Positions 10,334 to 32,047 of a DNA stretch of 64,000 nucleotides are shown here, in pieces; the stretch's first letter is position 1; every line of letters begins with the position of its first letter. Made by a program: the position numbers and the translations under genes. Location: positions 1,736,001-1,800,000 of the forward strand of contig OZ038440.1 of assembly GCA_964036275.1 (NCBI GenBank). Reading direction: 5' to 3'. The notes under the pieces are model-generated. The model did no database searches, was not told the DNA's origin, and was given only the letters and a program-made list of their open reading frames with translations. The DNA comes from Litoditis marina (taxonomy: Eukaryota > Nematoda > Chromadorea > Rhabditida > Rhabditidae).

Positions 10334-13300
10334 ATGTCGAATTCCTCTCTCACCGACAACTCCAATGCTTTGACGATGAGAGATCTCGCCTACACGGGTG
10401 TCATTGGAGGGGTAGGTGTCACTGTCAATTATAGTCTGTTCCATCAATCGATGTCTTTCTACAGTAATCCGTGAAATATTCAGAAGGGTTTTTCTAATCA
10501 ATATTTTACCATTTTGGCTTTAAACTCCCATAGTTTGTAGTAGTGAACGTTCAGAATGCTCTACCAAAATCTAGAGAAAATCCAAAAACGCCAACATAGT
10601 GAACTTCGACCTGGAAGTTTGACCAGATTACTGTAGAAGGTTATAAGTGGGTGAAACAAACTATATCTACCTCTTTTATGTGATTTAGGGATAAGTCCTC
10701 GTTGTATTTTGATACTGTTGCTCGCTATACTGTAAGAGGTCTGACCAAAAATCAATGATATCAAACTACAAACACAGTGAGTTAGGCCAACATACATCGT
10801 ATACGATTGCTTGTATGTGTCGTGTACTTTCTACAAATTACATGACTATTACGACAAATTGTCATTGCGCTACTGGGACGCATGTTATGCTAGGCTGAAA
10901 TCGTCAAATCGTATGGAAAAGTTTAGTTTACCCTGCTCACCAGGAGCCGTATGCATCATTTGAGATTGATTAGGGACATTTTCAGATATCCTCTCAAACT
11001 TGCCAGCGTGTTGAAAGGGTCGCCAGGTATCGCTGGCGCGTCGTTACTGAGTTCCATAGTCAAGCAATGAAATAGTCGAACGGTAGAGACACAAATAATA
11101 ATTTTCAGACGGCTAATTTCGGGCTTTCCGCCAATGGATTTGCTATGTTTCTCCTATTAAGTGGCGGGAAAATCTCGCACGCCTTCCAACAACTGTGTTT
11201 CTCGCACTGTGTGGCCAACTCTATCAATCTCTGCCTTTTTCTGTTCTATTGCTGCACCGTCATATTACTGTAGGAATTTCGGTCACTATAACGCTGGACA
11301 AAGTTTACAATACCTCGAGCAATCTTTCTCACGAGCACTCACCACTCTCGTAGTTGAGACGAAAAACTACACCGGAATATAGTCGTTTTTCTCTGAACTC
11401 AAGCACAAAAGAACAACTCCAATTGCAGTCGGGAATATCCTCAAGGTACGTGAGATAGTCTCACGTTGTTGAATATCAATCACGCTCTTAGTGATTGGAA
11501 ATGTTCTGCAGAAAAAATACATCAAATTGCACTTTTACCGATGGAGCGGGGTGAATGTATTGTATGTCATGAAGAAATCTTCAGACAAACCGATTACTCG
11601 CATACATCAGTCGTTGGTAAACTGATTGGAGGTTTCATGGTGGCTCTTTGGGATGTGAGCGTCTACTCTCATCTCATGACTTCTGTTAACCGGTGAGGAT
11701 CTTCAGAGATTATCGATTATGTTTATTTGCTACCTTTGAATCGTGATCAGCAAGGTATGTGAGCCTTCACGTAAAAACAACATCACATCCACCGTACTCA
11801 CCACAATTGTCGAACACTCGAGCACTTTCCACGCGGGCATGTGCAGTGATTCCAAGAATGTCGAAATACTAGTTTTATGGATCTGTCTTGCAGTTACGGT
11901 TAAACAGTTCGAAAACATTCTAATGACTGAAGTTGAAAGGATGAAGTGAATCTAAATTTCATGAAGGCTTTCCTTGCAGCCTAATAGTCGTGTTTTGGCC
12001 AATCAGAAGTCGCGCATGGCTCTGTCAGAGAAACAGCACTATAATGATATGTATTGTGTGGTTTTTCGGATTTCTGCACTTTCTTCCTTACATGTACGGT
12101 GAGTTCTGGTTCATTTCGCAGCATGACACAGGATGGATGTACTTCAACGGTTATGACTCTCTGAAACCTTTCACCCGGTTCCGAACCGTTTCAAGAAACA
12201 GCCCAGCATTTCGATAGCAACATGCGTCTCCTCAAACATACGTTCATTTTTTTGCTCTTGTTTTTGCGACTGGTATCCCAGTTTCGCGCCATAGTGCGCA
12301 GAGCGAGAGACGTGGGATTGGATCAAGATGGCTGGATGTTATAGCAGACATGCTCTGGTACTGTAACGGGACACCAATCAATCTATTTCAGTCTCCCAAT
12401 GTTACATAGTGTTCTACTCGGAGAACTATCTGTGGGCATTCTCCGCCAACTACTGTGGGTACGTTCTCGGCAAATTTCTGGACTTCGCAAGCGGAATATC
12501 GATATTTGGAATTATTATCATCTTTGATGTGTGTATCTTGATGCGCATCATCAAAATGAGGGGAGTAAGTATAGTCTGTTTTCGTTCCATCGTAGACTCT
12601 TACGGTGGCCGATATTTATAATTGTTTCCAATTGAAAAATAGGTTTCGCGTTATTGACTTCTGTTGTATTGTATAACGAATACAGAGCATGATACGTAGA
12701 CCTCGAGGTTTTACAACAGATTTTACATTCAAAATTATTACAAATTCCAAACTAGTGTGGGGGGTAAAAACAAGAATGATGAAGAAGAAAAAAATCGAAA
12801 AGAGTGTTGCACAGTGTTGACCGGCTTTGCGTCACTATCTTATAAAAAAGTGAACTTATTACGATATCGACCTCCCTTTTCCCATATTTCAAGAAAACCA
12901 GCACAATCGATATTCATGTTTCGTATGTGCTGCGAATGGAGGTAAAGAGAGAATGTGTAGTCTTATGTTCTATAAACTGTGAAATTGGTTGGGTTTCTAA
13001 CACTCACAGGGTGTGAACAAATCTGAGTTGTAGTTTCAACTCGATACACTTCATAATTCTACAGCAGGACAGACCAACAATCATCTTTGCTTTGGAAAAT
13101 GCAAACCTTCTGGGCAGTTTCTAATGGCGGTTTGTTTTAGGCAACCGGAAAATCGGTCCGTGGACAAGATGTGAAGTTCTTCGTGCAAGCCCGTATCCAA
13201 TTTCTGCTTTTCGTCGTGAAACTCTGTGTTTTCTACTTTGTGTCCGCGTTTTACACGAACGACTTGGTCGGAAACCATGCGGAGGTCTTCTTCACTACTT

Positions 13301-13829
13301 CTTTCGTCTGGGAGGCCTGTCATTGTATGGATGGGTGAGGGAGTTATAATTTCTTTGTGACCAAAAAACGACGGCATACTGTGTCTCTCACTTTTCGATG
13401 TGTATTAGCATTTGCATTCCGAAGTTTGTTGCATGTTTTATAAGTAATGGTATGTAGCTAACTTGCGCACTAACCATAGACATTTCAACCAGCTTCCTAC
13501 ATTCAAGAAAGGTGCGGGCAACGGTGCAATCACATTTGGTTGAAATAATGATTTCAGAAGATAGTTTGTCGAGGTGTATGGTGAAACTCACGGGGAGAGT
13601 GAAAGTAAAAGCGTCAAAAGAGAACTATATTTTCTCACGTTCTCGTTTAGTATGGTTCTAATTCCATTCCACATTGGAGATTATTTGAAAAAGAAGACGG
13701 GAGTTCTATCTGTGGCTCCACTTTCGGTGATGCCAACTAGTCAAAGGTCGGTTCACAGTCGATAAATAATGAGTTGGTTTCGAGTTCTTGAAACCGAATT
13801 CATGAACGGAAACCGTCTTTCTCAGCTGA
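10334..13829 (+). CDS. Srx-type seven-transmembrane chemoreceptor, copy B
   Basis: Tandem paralogue of the receptor at 3108-6135, probably with the same role in chemosensation. Exons: 10334-10411, 11109-11269, 11585-11692, 11980-12098, 12392-12564, 13141-13334, 13651-13746, 13826-13829; 310 aa. The first seven exons have exactly the same lengths as those of copy A (78, 161, 108, 119, 173, 194 and 96 nt). Exon 6 is nearly identical at the DNA level, while earlier exons have diverged. Diagnostic blocks are shared: SHAFQQLCFSHCVAN, SVYSHLMTSVNR, FVQARIQFLLFVVK, CHCMDG. The last exon is only AG|C TGA, so the tail ends soon after exon 7; this tiny terminal exon is the weakest part. A 3' end near AATAAA at about 15079 would give a UTR interrupted by two MITEs. 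Confidence 0.82.
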
Positions 13830-13895
13830 GTACCTATGCTAGAACATCCCGACATCTTCTACCCATTCTGCGTGTCTCGTTATGCACACTATTTT

Positions 13896-14115
13896 GGCGA
13901 ATTCATTATTTAACTCGGTATTCGGTTAACCCTACCAGTTAACCATCAAACGGGTTACCTGGTAACCCGTTCGTTAACCACTTGGTAACCCCAAACTTCC
14001 CCGAAGAGACGTTGTAAAAGGGTTATAAAGGGGTTGACAAAAGTGTTAACCAGGTAACCCGGTTAAGGTTACCTGATAGTGTTAACGAAATACCGGGTTC
14101 CTTGTGGAATCGGCC
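13896..14115. mobile_element. MULE-like MITE with 9-bp target duplication, copy 1
   Basis: A 220-bp foldback element starting GGCGAATTCATTATTTAACT and ending GTTCCTTGTGGAATCGGCC, flanked by perfect CACTATTTT duplications at 13887-13895 and 14116-14124. The interior is built from GTTAACC/GGTTACC motifs in both orientations. A 9-bp duplication and GGC termini fit Mutator-like elements. Confidence 0.92.
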
Positions 14116-14759
14116 CACTATTTTGCGGCACTCGTATCCCAACCAGATGTGAGTGCAGAGAAATAGCGTGTGTTTGGAGGTGACGCAGGTTGGGATGAGA
14201 AGACCGGGTTGTTTATGAATACGGTTACTGCAGACCGACGAGACAACGACGGACTGCCGGCAGCACGCAAACGGAGAACAATTTACTGAATAAGGGTTGA
14301 TCATAAATCTTTGTAGTTTGATCTGAATAACAGCACAATTCTTCAATTTTTGCCCAAAACACACGGGAGTCAAACTACGAACACATTGAATTGCATCATA
14401 ATAAGAGTATCATCATGTGTTCCCTAGAGCGACTCTTTTAGTGAAGCGACGGTACCCATAGAAGCCATGTTAACTTTTAACAAATATGGTCAAAAGAAGC
14501 TATCGTACAAAATAAGTTACGTTCTTATCAACAAGCCAAACTACTTTTGAGAAGTGGGCTGCTTTCACGACTGACCATTTTCTGATGTTTTCAGGGCCAG
14601 TTTCGTCTCAGTCGGTCCGTCTCCAATCAGATAGCCTAGTCCGAAGTTAATTCAACGTTTTTCTGACCTTTATGTGTCTTGTTTATAGTTTACAAAGCTG
14701 TAGTTGCGCCTTACACCGCAAGCGCGGTATAGTTGTTGTTATTCCTACGCGGGCTACTG

Positions 14760-14983
14760 GGCGAATTCTTTATTTAACCCGGTATCTCGTTAACCCTAGC
14801 CGTTAACCATTAACCGGGTTACCTGGTTAACACTTTTGTTAACCACTTGGTAACCCTAAACTTGCCCCCAAAACACATTGTAAAAGAGGGTTAACAAGTG
14901 TTTAACAAAAGGGTTAACCAGGTAACCCGGTTAAGGTTACCTGGTAGGGTTAACGAAATACCGGGTTCCTTGTGGAATTGGCC
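14760..14983. mobile_element. MULE-like MITE with 9-bp target duplication, copy 2
   Basis: A 224-bp copy of the element at 13896-14115, flanked by perfect GGGCTACTG duplications at 14751-14759 and 14984-14992. It lies only 636 bp from copy 1 in the same orientation, yet has its own target duplication, so the two are separate insertions and not a tandem duplication. Confidence 0.92.
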
Positions 14984-15379
14984 GGGCTACTGTAGTGTAT
15001 AGCCAAATTTATTATGTTTTTTTTTACCAGATTAAGAATTATTTGCACCTTATTATCTTGTTATTGTGTGTACAGAAAAATAAACCTCTCTGATACTTCT
15101 CACATGTCGAAAAATTGACCAGATGTTTCAAAGTCATGCTGTAGAAGTTTACGAGCGTGAAACAGAGTATAGTTAAATAGCTGGAGAGTAAGCTAACTTC
15201 GAGTTATATAGATTTCGGAATTTCTACGTGAAGGCCTACAGTGAATGTTTCGAATAACTGCTTATCTTTTTTTTTATCAAAGCTTTGGGGAACTCCAACA
15301 TTTCCGTTACCATTTTAGTGAAGTAAGTGTAGCTATCCTTATAACTACAGCTTACTATTCCAAAGAATTTCTGTGTAAG

Positions 15380-15745
15380 GGGAGGTGGGTTTATTGTACC
15401 CCCCCCCCCCCCCTTGAGCCGAAATAGGTTGGAATCCGACCCGTAGTACAATCACCCCCCACCCCCATAGGGGGGTGATTGTACAACGTCCTTATTTACT
15501 GCAGGTTTGGACTGAGTAGGGGGCGATTGTTAAACAGGTCCGGGGTTGTACTATTACCCCCCATTTTGTATTGTGTGGGGTGATTATTAAACGTCGACAT
15601 TGTACAATTACCCCCCATTTACAATCACCCCCTATTTATAATCACCCCCCTCTCTATAGGGAATCGTATTGGGAGGGGGGTGATAGTGCTACGGGGGGGG
15701 GGACTTAAGGTGAGGGGGGGGGGCATTGTACAATTTTCCCGGGGA
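15380..15745. repeat. CAATCACCCCCC / GGGGGGTGATTG repeat region with long G and C runs
   Basis: Multiple copies of TACAATTACCCCCC and its complement alternate, next to homopolymer runs (C16 near 15400, G12 near 15698, G9 near 15716). The segment can form hairpins and possibly G-quadruplexes. Nothing coding; the small open frames here are composition artefacts. Confidence 0.8.
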
Positions 15746-16600
15746 GCTTTAGTAGAGTGAGGTTGCTATTACTATCATTATCTGAACTTTTTTGAAAGAG
15801 AATAAGCCAACCAATTCCCTTCTAATTTCAATTGCAAAACATTGGGCATTTTTCAATGTATTTTTGCGCCGGGCTTACTGTGGGTAAAGTGTGTCAAATG
15901 ACACCGATATCCATAATTTTGAAACTCACGTCTATTTTTTCTAGTTTTATTATTTTTTAAATTCTAGGTTTTTGCTTATTTTTCTCTATTGTATCATGTA
16001 TTTCTATCATAGGTCGTAGTTCACTTGCTCGGAATAGTCGTCTGATTCATATCCTCCAGTGAAATATCAATGTGACATTGTTCTAGAATGTTTTATGGTG
16101 TCTTTTTAATCGAAATGATGAAGATTATGTAATTTGGTGTTCCTTTGCTATTGTTTGCCTAAATTGCCTCGCTGGTAGTCAGTATAAGGTTGAAGAAAGG
16201 TTAAACAAGCGTTGTGACTTTTCACCCGCCTGATAACGGTTCTACCACACCCATTTATTTCATAATACCGGCAATAGTAGGCGGGGCTTCGCTTTGTGTA
16301 TCTCATGACGCAAGCTCATAATTTCTGATGAATTTCAGTTCACGGGCTGTACTTTTTGATGCAAGATCTGACCGTGGTACATTATGTTTTCTTAACGCAT
16401 TCGTAGCATACTTCCCGTTACTGAACCTTATGATTTTTCTGTGTGGTTGGGCCATGAGTGCTAGGAATTCACCACATCATAAGCTCCTAGAGCCAATCGC
16501 TAAGTCACATCTTAAGTTTCTGTTTTACTGTTTGCATCGGAGTGTATTATTACGCGTTATCGAGGAAGTGGGTCATAGTTCAACATAATTAAGTTTATTT
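15746..16600. other. Upstream region of the LETM1 gene
   Basis: No supported gene. An 86-codon open frame at 16328-16588 has no recognisable features. TTTTTTCAG ending near 16606 is a good candidate trans-splice acceptor for the LETM1 mRNA, giving a leader of about 127 nt before the ATG at 16734. Confidence 0.45.
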
Positions 16601-16733
16601 TTTCAGGGAGTCCGTTCGCCTAAACTTCATTCAAATTGAGACCCTTCTCCTTCGTGTTCAATCCGCGTGAGCGGTTTTTCGACTTTCCAAGAGGCAAACT
16701 TCAACTTCAATATAACTACAACAAGCAATCGCC

Positions 16734-26863
<10,130 letters not shown>

Positions 26864-28009
26864 TGTGGTGTCATCGTTGTAGATCGGCACGATTGCTTTT
26901 TCATTGAGCAGTCACAATCTGATATTATGAATAACACGTTGTTCAAGTATTAGAAGTGGGTCACTAGTTTGCATTAGGACATTGTCCGATTGTTTCCTTT
27001 CTGGCATAAAATAGGGTCAAGCAGTATGTAAAGGGTGTAGACCAGCCAAATTATATGTCTGGTAATGAGTCGTTGGTGTTAATTATTAGCATGAGCACAG
27101 CAAATTTAATTTTTTGTTAATAATTATAAGTAGAGTCTGTATTATTTTTCTAGTCGTTGAACACCCTCCTATTGACTGTTGTGATGTCTATGTAGAATGT
27201 ACTCGTCTTGTTTTCTATTGGATAATAAGTTTATTACCAGCTGATTATTTCGGCATTTGCTTGCGAATCTGTTGTACATATATTAGACATCCATTTTTGC
27301 TGAAATGTAATTTTATTTCACTACTCCTCACCCAGACATACGGTAGTAGTACGGTACTTGTATACGATTTTAGATGTATCGATTTTTGTTTTCAATAAAG
27401 TTGGAAAATAATTTATTTGTTGGCCAATTCTCTGGGCTGCTTTCCCCAATGTGTTTTGTTTGCCATCCTTTGTTGTTAATTTTGTATTTTAACCGTGTGT
27501 AGTCAATGTCTTTCTCGAAGTGCTATTGAGTCAGTTGTGTAGCTTACCACATTTGCTATCTGGATGACTAACATGTCTCTGACGGTGTCACGCCATTCAT
27601 TAGCTCTCTGTCATTGAACCGTCCCCTCTGCTTTCAAAGTTCAACTCGAAACAAACTATCCGTTGCCACGCTGTTTGGGGTGTTTGTCTGAACTTTGAAT
27701 CTATCTATATTTTCCATTGTTGCGTTTAAATTGTCTCCACTCTTTTAATTGCCGTACTTTCAGGGGTAGATATTGGCAGAATAGAGAATCCATGTAACAC
27801 TTTGCTTTGACTTTGAATGTGAATTTTCATTTTGAGAAAAATTCTTTCACTTGGTCGGTTCAGTATACTGCAATTTTTTTTTCGTGTTGAGCGGTGATTC
27901 ATATTCGGCGGAATCAGTGGTGGGGGTGCTGGAGCCAGATAGTGCAAATAATCAGATAACGTTCTTTCTTCGAAAGTACGATGTCGTCTAATTCAACAGA
28001 ACTGAACCA
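26864..28009. other. LETM1 3' UTR and downstream spacer
   Basis: AATAAA at 27394-27399 is a convincing polyadenylation signal, giving a 3' UTR of about 550 nt. After it there is no supported gene up to the transposons at 28 kb. Open frames here are short and lack recognisable features. Confidence 0.6.
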
Positions 28010-28018
28010 GGGTCCTTA

Positions 28019-28330
28019 GGCCAACAACAAAAGTAACGATGAACAAAAGTAACGGGGTAGTAACGGAGTACAAAAGTAACGGAGTTTTACAAAAGTAACG
28101 GAGTATCTGAGAAACTTTTTCAAAGTTAGCTGGCTTAAGTACGACCAAGAGTGTGGAAAACGTTTCTAAACACATTCGCATCGAAATGTTTATATTAACG
28201 CGTTTACACGCTATCAACGCTTAGGTTACTAAAATGATAATAAAACTCCGTTACTTTTGTAAAACTCCGTTACTTTTGTACTCCGTTACTACCCCGTTAC
28301 TTTTGTTCACCGTTACTTTTGTTGTTCACC
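28019..28330. mobile_element. MULE-like foldback MITE (AAAAGTAACGG repeats) with 9-bp target duplication
   Basis: A 312-bp element flanked by perfect GGGTCCTTA at 28010-28018 and 28331-28339. Inverted arms of roughly 90 bp consist of ACAAAAGTAACGG units in one direction and CCGTTACTTTTGT in the other. The termini GGCCAACAACAAAAG and GGTGAACAACAAAAG resemble those of the other 9-bp-TSD elements in the window. Confidence 0.92.
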
Positions 28331-28736
28331 GGGTCCTTATGCATAACATTTAGCCAAACATCCAAACTATGGCAGTGGTAGTGAAAACTTCATAATAAGT
28401 ATTAATCAATCGCATCTGTGGTTCACATGAACTTTTACTAACTATTCTCCTCGCGCAGTTCGTTAATCTGTGTTCGGCATCGATAGGTTGCAACGAACCC
28501 GATGCGCAACTTTTATCTAAAGGATCTGTGGTTTGGTTGTATTTGGATCATAGTGATGCGCGTGTTGCCCTTAAGGGCATGCATTCTCTTCGAGTGTTAC
28601 TTGAAAAGGATGATACCGCCCTAATTGTGTTCTCTCCCCCCTCTTACCTTACGCCATTGATACCTCCTTTGGTTATTGTTGTTCTTTAGCACCCTATGTC
28701 GTGACCCCGGATCAGCTCAGTCTGTTGCCTAAGTAA

Positions 28737-28961
28737 GCCCATTTTTCGCGAAGCGGAAAATATCAGATGTACGGTAAACATTGCGTATTTAGGCGGGAAA
28801 AGATGGCGTGGCTGGATAAGAGGTCACAGGGAAAGTCATTCCTGTGTTCTTTCTTGCTTTTTGTTGCGGTTTTTATTAGGAGCTCTGAATTATGGTCTTT
28901 TAGAGAGTTTTGTCTCAGTGTAGCTTCTAGTTGTTCCCTTGTAAGTTCGGAAAGTTTAGAC
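28737..28961 (+). repeat. Split direct repeat A1
   Basis: Begins GCCCATTTTTCGCGAAGCGG and ends GGAAAGTTTAGAC; same length as A2 at 32300-32524. It contains the inverted motif TTCGCGAAGCGGAA close to the outer end. Confidence 0.95.
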
Positions 28962-29040
28962 GAGAAAGTTTTCGGTACAGTTAGTTACTTATAACATACA
29001 CACTAGTTGTGTTAGAAAGGGTTCAGTTGGCCCGATTAGC

Positions 29041-29268
29041 TCCTTCAGTTGAGGAATGTTATAGTAGCCTCTGGGGCAGTCTCTCGGTCTAAATTTAGAC
29101 ATTGTTGAACAAGTTGTTTGACCTCTGTGGGTTATCATTGTTTCTGGTTAGTGGACCTCATTAGTTTCCTTCAGTTGAGGAATGTTTTGTAGCCTCTGGG
29201 GCAGTCACTCGGTCTAAACTTAGACATAGTTGAAGAAGTTGTTTCACCTCTGTGGGTGTTATTGTTTC
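29041..29268 (+). repeat. Tandem duplication in the retroelement leader
   Basis: A segment of about 100 bp starting TCCTTCAGTTGAGGAATGTT and ending at ACCTCTGTGGGT is present at 29041 and again at 29167, a period of about 126 bp. It lies between repeat A1 and gag. Confidence 0.85.
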
Positions 29269-29394
29269 GGCAGCAAAAATAGAAATTTTCGTGCTAACTT
29301 AACTTCAGTATCTCTTTTTTCCGTTTCGAAATTTAGTTCACGGTGTTCCTTTTCGATTAAGTGGAATTTTAGCCATCTCCTTTTTTGCAGGCAT

Positions 29395-30108
29395 ATGTCC
29401 GAAGACAATTCCCAGAATAACAACGTCAATAATTCCGAATTTCCCGTTGAATCTGAATCGTCCTCTTTGGCAAAACCGGTTATCCCTAGACAGAAAACCA
29501 TCCGTACAGTCCCCCAACTCAACAATATCAGTTATTCAAAACAAATTGAATACAATTATCGTTTGTTGGACCAACTCGACCAATTCGATGGCGCCTTTTC
29601 ATGGGAAGAAGGTTACCCCCACCTCGAAAAAGTTAGACTTCTCCTTAATCGCCGGTGTTACGCGCTCGCAGCAGCAGACAAAAATGCAGATGTCTTTGAA
29701 CACCTTGAAGCGTATGAACGATCCGAAGCCATCAAGGAAGGTTCAGCCGTGGAGGATGAGTTCTTCTCCTTCCTACAAGAACGTACCAAGAAGGCTCCAG
29801 TTGAGCGCAGACAGCCTAAAAAGAGGGAATACCGTTCCTCTTTCAACCCGAATCAATCCTTCGGCGGTTTCGGTGGTAACAACAGGTCGTTCGGCCCACC
29901 CCAACAGTTCGTTCCGAACTATCAACATCAGTCGTCCGCCTTCCAAGGGCCATCCTGGGGCTATCCCCAAGTCTTCGTCCCTCCTCCTCCCGCATTCATC
30001 CCGCCCCATGAACAGTACAAACGTTCGCGCCCCGGGCCCATCTGCTATGGGTGCAAAGCTCCGGGACACATGGTTAAAGACTGCCCCCAAGGGACTTCCA
30101 GACAATAA
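29395..30108 (+). CDS. Gag-like protein with CCHC zinc knuckle
   Basis: 237-aa putative nucleocapsid protein of the PAT-like element. The N-terminal half is acidic to neutral, with a helical LDQLDQFDGAFSWEEGYPHL region. The middle is rich in Gly, Phe, Pro and Gln, and a zinc knuckle (CYGCKAPGHMVKDC, Cys-x2-Cys-x4-His-x4-Cys) lies near the C-terminus, suggesting binding to the element RNA. The frame is open upstream to 29230, but ATG 29395 is chosen because TTTTTTGCAG ends at 29390, a likely cis- or trans-splice acceptor. It ends just before pol, which lies in the +1 frame and overlaps it. Confidence 0.85.
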   Translation: MSEDNSQNNNVNNSEFPVESESSSLAKPVIPRQKTIRTVPQLNNISYSKQIEYNYRLLDQLDQFDGAFSWEEGYPHLEKVRLLLNRRCYALAAADKNADVFEHLEAYERSEAIKEGSAVEDEFFSFLQERTKKAPVERRQPKKREYRSSFNPNQSFGGFGGNNRSFGPPQQFVPNYQHQSSAFQGPSWGYPQVFVPPPPAFIPPHEQYKRSRPGPICYGCKAPGHMVKDCPQGTSRQ

Positions 30109-32017
30109 ATCAGTTCCAGCAGGTTCGTTATCTTCTCATTATGATTTTTGGAGTTCTTTAAACTCATCGCCTTATGTATTAGATTGGGTTTCTAATGGTT
30201 ACAAGCTGGAATTTTTGAAAGGTATCAATATTTCCAAATTCTCGAAAGCCAACAATGTGTATACAGCAGATTTACCTTTTGTGAATGCCGAGATTGAAAG
30301 ACTTTTAGGGTCTGGCGCCATCTCTTCGGTTTCCTCGGCGCCCCTCGTTTCTAGTCCCCTCTCGGTTGCTCATAATGGTAAGAAACCTAGACTAATTCTT
30401 GATTTATCTTGGCTCAATCAGTTTATTCTAAAAAGAAAAACTAAGTTCGAAGACGTAGACAAAGTAAGAAATGTTCTACCGTCTCCCGGTTTCGGTGCCA
30501 CGTTAGATTTTAAGAGTGGTTATCATCATCTCTCAATCCATCCCGATAGTAGAAAGTTTCTAGGTTTTCAGTGGAATTCAAAATTTTTCGTCTTCAACGT
30601 TCTTCCTTTTGGTTTGTGTAGCGCGCCATATGTATTTACTAAATTGTTCAAGCCACTGTTGAACAAATGGAGATCAGAGGGTATGGGTGTAGCTCTGTAC
30701 TTAGACGACGCTATTATTTTCGGTTCATCTAAGGAACAAGTCGCTTCGAGCGTCGATCATATCGTACAAGACCTGGATAACGCGGGCGTTTTTCTGTCAC
30801 TTGAAAAATGCCGTTTTCAACCTTCTTCGGAGGTAACCTGGCTAGGATACGTTATTAACTTTCAGAGAGGCCTGATTTCCGTATCCCAAAATCGTATTGA
30901 CAAAACGTTAGCCAGTATAGATGCCTTAAAAAGAGAGGTTTGCCCCAGTGTTCGGGATAGGATGTCAGTCTTGGGCTTGCTTAACTCCATGTGGGTAGTA
31001 CTGGGACACGAAGTGTGCTTGAAAACTAGATCTATCATGTCTATCGTTGCAGATGCTACTCGAGCTCAAGTCCCTCTAAAATCGCGATCGCTTCTCCTGC
31101 CCTCAGAAAAGATATCTCTCGATTATTGGTCGTCAGTAGTCGCCAAACGAGCGTCACAATTTCGTTCCATTCCCCAAGGTAAGTGTTTATTTCTCTGTAC
31201 GGACGCTTCGGCAATCGCCACGGGAGGCGTTCTTAGAGACCAGCATGGAAACCTGTTGCAAGTGGTCTCCCAGAACTTGTCTCAGTTCGAAAGATTGAAA
31301 TCGAGCACATACAGAGAATTATTAGCAGTTTTGAGATGTATGCAAGACTTAAGATCTTTTCTCTGTAACTGCAATATCATTGTAAGAGTAGATAATCAAG
31401 GTTCGGTGTCAATCATGAAGAAAGGCAGTTTTAATCCAGAACTTCAAAAGCTATCCATTCTAATCAACGAATTAGTCGCAGAATGTAATTCCCTGATGTT
31501 CGTAGGTTGGATTCCCAGAAGCTTGAACGAAGAAGCTGACGCGGCCAGCAGATTAATCGATTTTGATGACTGGGGCATAAATGCGAGTACTTATAAAATC
31601 ATCACAATGGCATGGGGGTCTCCAGTAATTGACGTGTTCGCAGACCCGCTGAATAAGAAATGTTTCAGTTTCTGCTCAAGGTCCTTCTCAAGCGAAGACG
31701 GTTTCGAGGGCGAAGCATTCACCAATCAAAGGGCTTGGAGTCAAAACCTGGCATGGTGGGTTCCCCCTGTCAAGTTACTTCCTTTGGTAATTTCGAAAAT
31801 TGTGGAGACTGGTTGTCACGGAATTTTGGGAATGCCTCTATGGCCGTCTCACATTTCCTTCATGGCAATCAAACCATACGGCATCTGGCTACCTCAAATT
31901 AAGGATTCTATCATTTTCGAACCGGGGAATTGTATTTTCATCCCATCAGACGCGGACCCGTCGGGGCCATTCGGTCAAATTTACAACAAATCTCAATTCG
32001 GGTTTTTCCTCTTTTGA
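30107..32017 (+). CDS. Reverse transcriptase-RNase H polyprotein
   Basis: Copies element RNA into DNA. The frame is open from 29447, overlapping gag in the +1 frame, so expression may need frameshifting, splicing or reinitiation; the true start is unknown. RT motifs in order: LILDLSWLN, ATLDFKSGYHHLSIHP, NVLPFGLCSAPYVFTKL, and the catalytic YLDD at 30698-30709. RNase H follows with LCTDASAIATGGVL, STYRELLAVL, RVDNQGS and a final DAASRL. The C-terminal region after RNase H (VIDVFADPLN, WWVPPVKLLPLV, GMPLWPS) matches the segment seen in DIRS-type elements between RNase H and the recombinase or methylase part. It is intact to the TGA at 32015. Confidence 0.92.
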   Translation, partial: KSVPAGSLSSHYDFWSSLNSSPYVLDWVSNGYKLEFLKGINISKFSKANNVYTADLPFVNAEIERLLGSGAISSVSSAPLVSSPLSVAHNGKKPRLILDLSWLNQFILKRKTKFEDVDKVRNVLPSPGFGATLDFKSGYHHLSIHPDSRKFLGFQWNSKFFVFNVLPFGLCSAPYVFTKLFKPLLNKWRSEGMGVALYLDDAIIFGSSKEQVASSVDHIVQDLDNAGVFLSLEKCRFQPSSEVTWLGYVINFQRGLISVSQNRIDKTLASIDALKREVCPSVRDRMSVLGLLNSMWVVLGHEVCLKTRSIMSIVADATRAQVPLKSRSLLLPSEKISLDYWSSVVAKRASQFRSIPQGKCLFLCTDASAIATGGVLRDQHGNLLQVVSQNLSQFERLKSSTYRELLAVLRCMQDLRSFLCNCNIIVRVDNQGSVSIMKKGSFNPELQKLSILINELVAECNSLMFVGWIPRSLNEEADAASRLIDFDDWGINASTYKIITMAWGSPVIDVFADPLNKKCFSFCSRSFSSEDGFEGEAFTNQRAWSQNLAWWVPPVKLLPLVISKIVETGCHGILGMPLWPSHISFMAIKPYGIWLPQIKDSIIFEPGNCIFIPSDADPSGPFGQIYNKSQFGFFLF

Positions 32018-32047
32018 ACTTCACTTCCCTTCGGGCTGACTGTTCCT

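Noticed and set aside
15380..15745. CRISPR-like array of short repeats
   Set aside because: The repeats are palindromic C/G runs without regular spacers, and the genome is eukaryotic.
16328..16588. 86-codon plus-strand open frame upstream of LETM1
   Set aside because: No domain, no splice context and no similarity recognised; such lengths arise by chance.
29447..30106. Upstream part of the pol frame as a separate protein start
   Set aside because: It overlaps gag, shows no domain and has poor protein-like composition there; gag is the real coding frame in this stretch.
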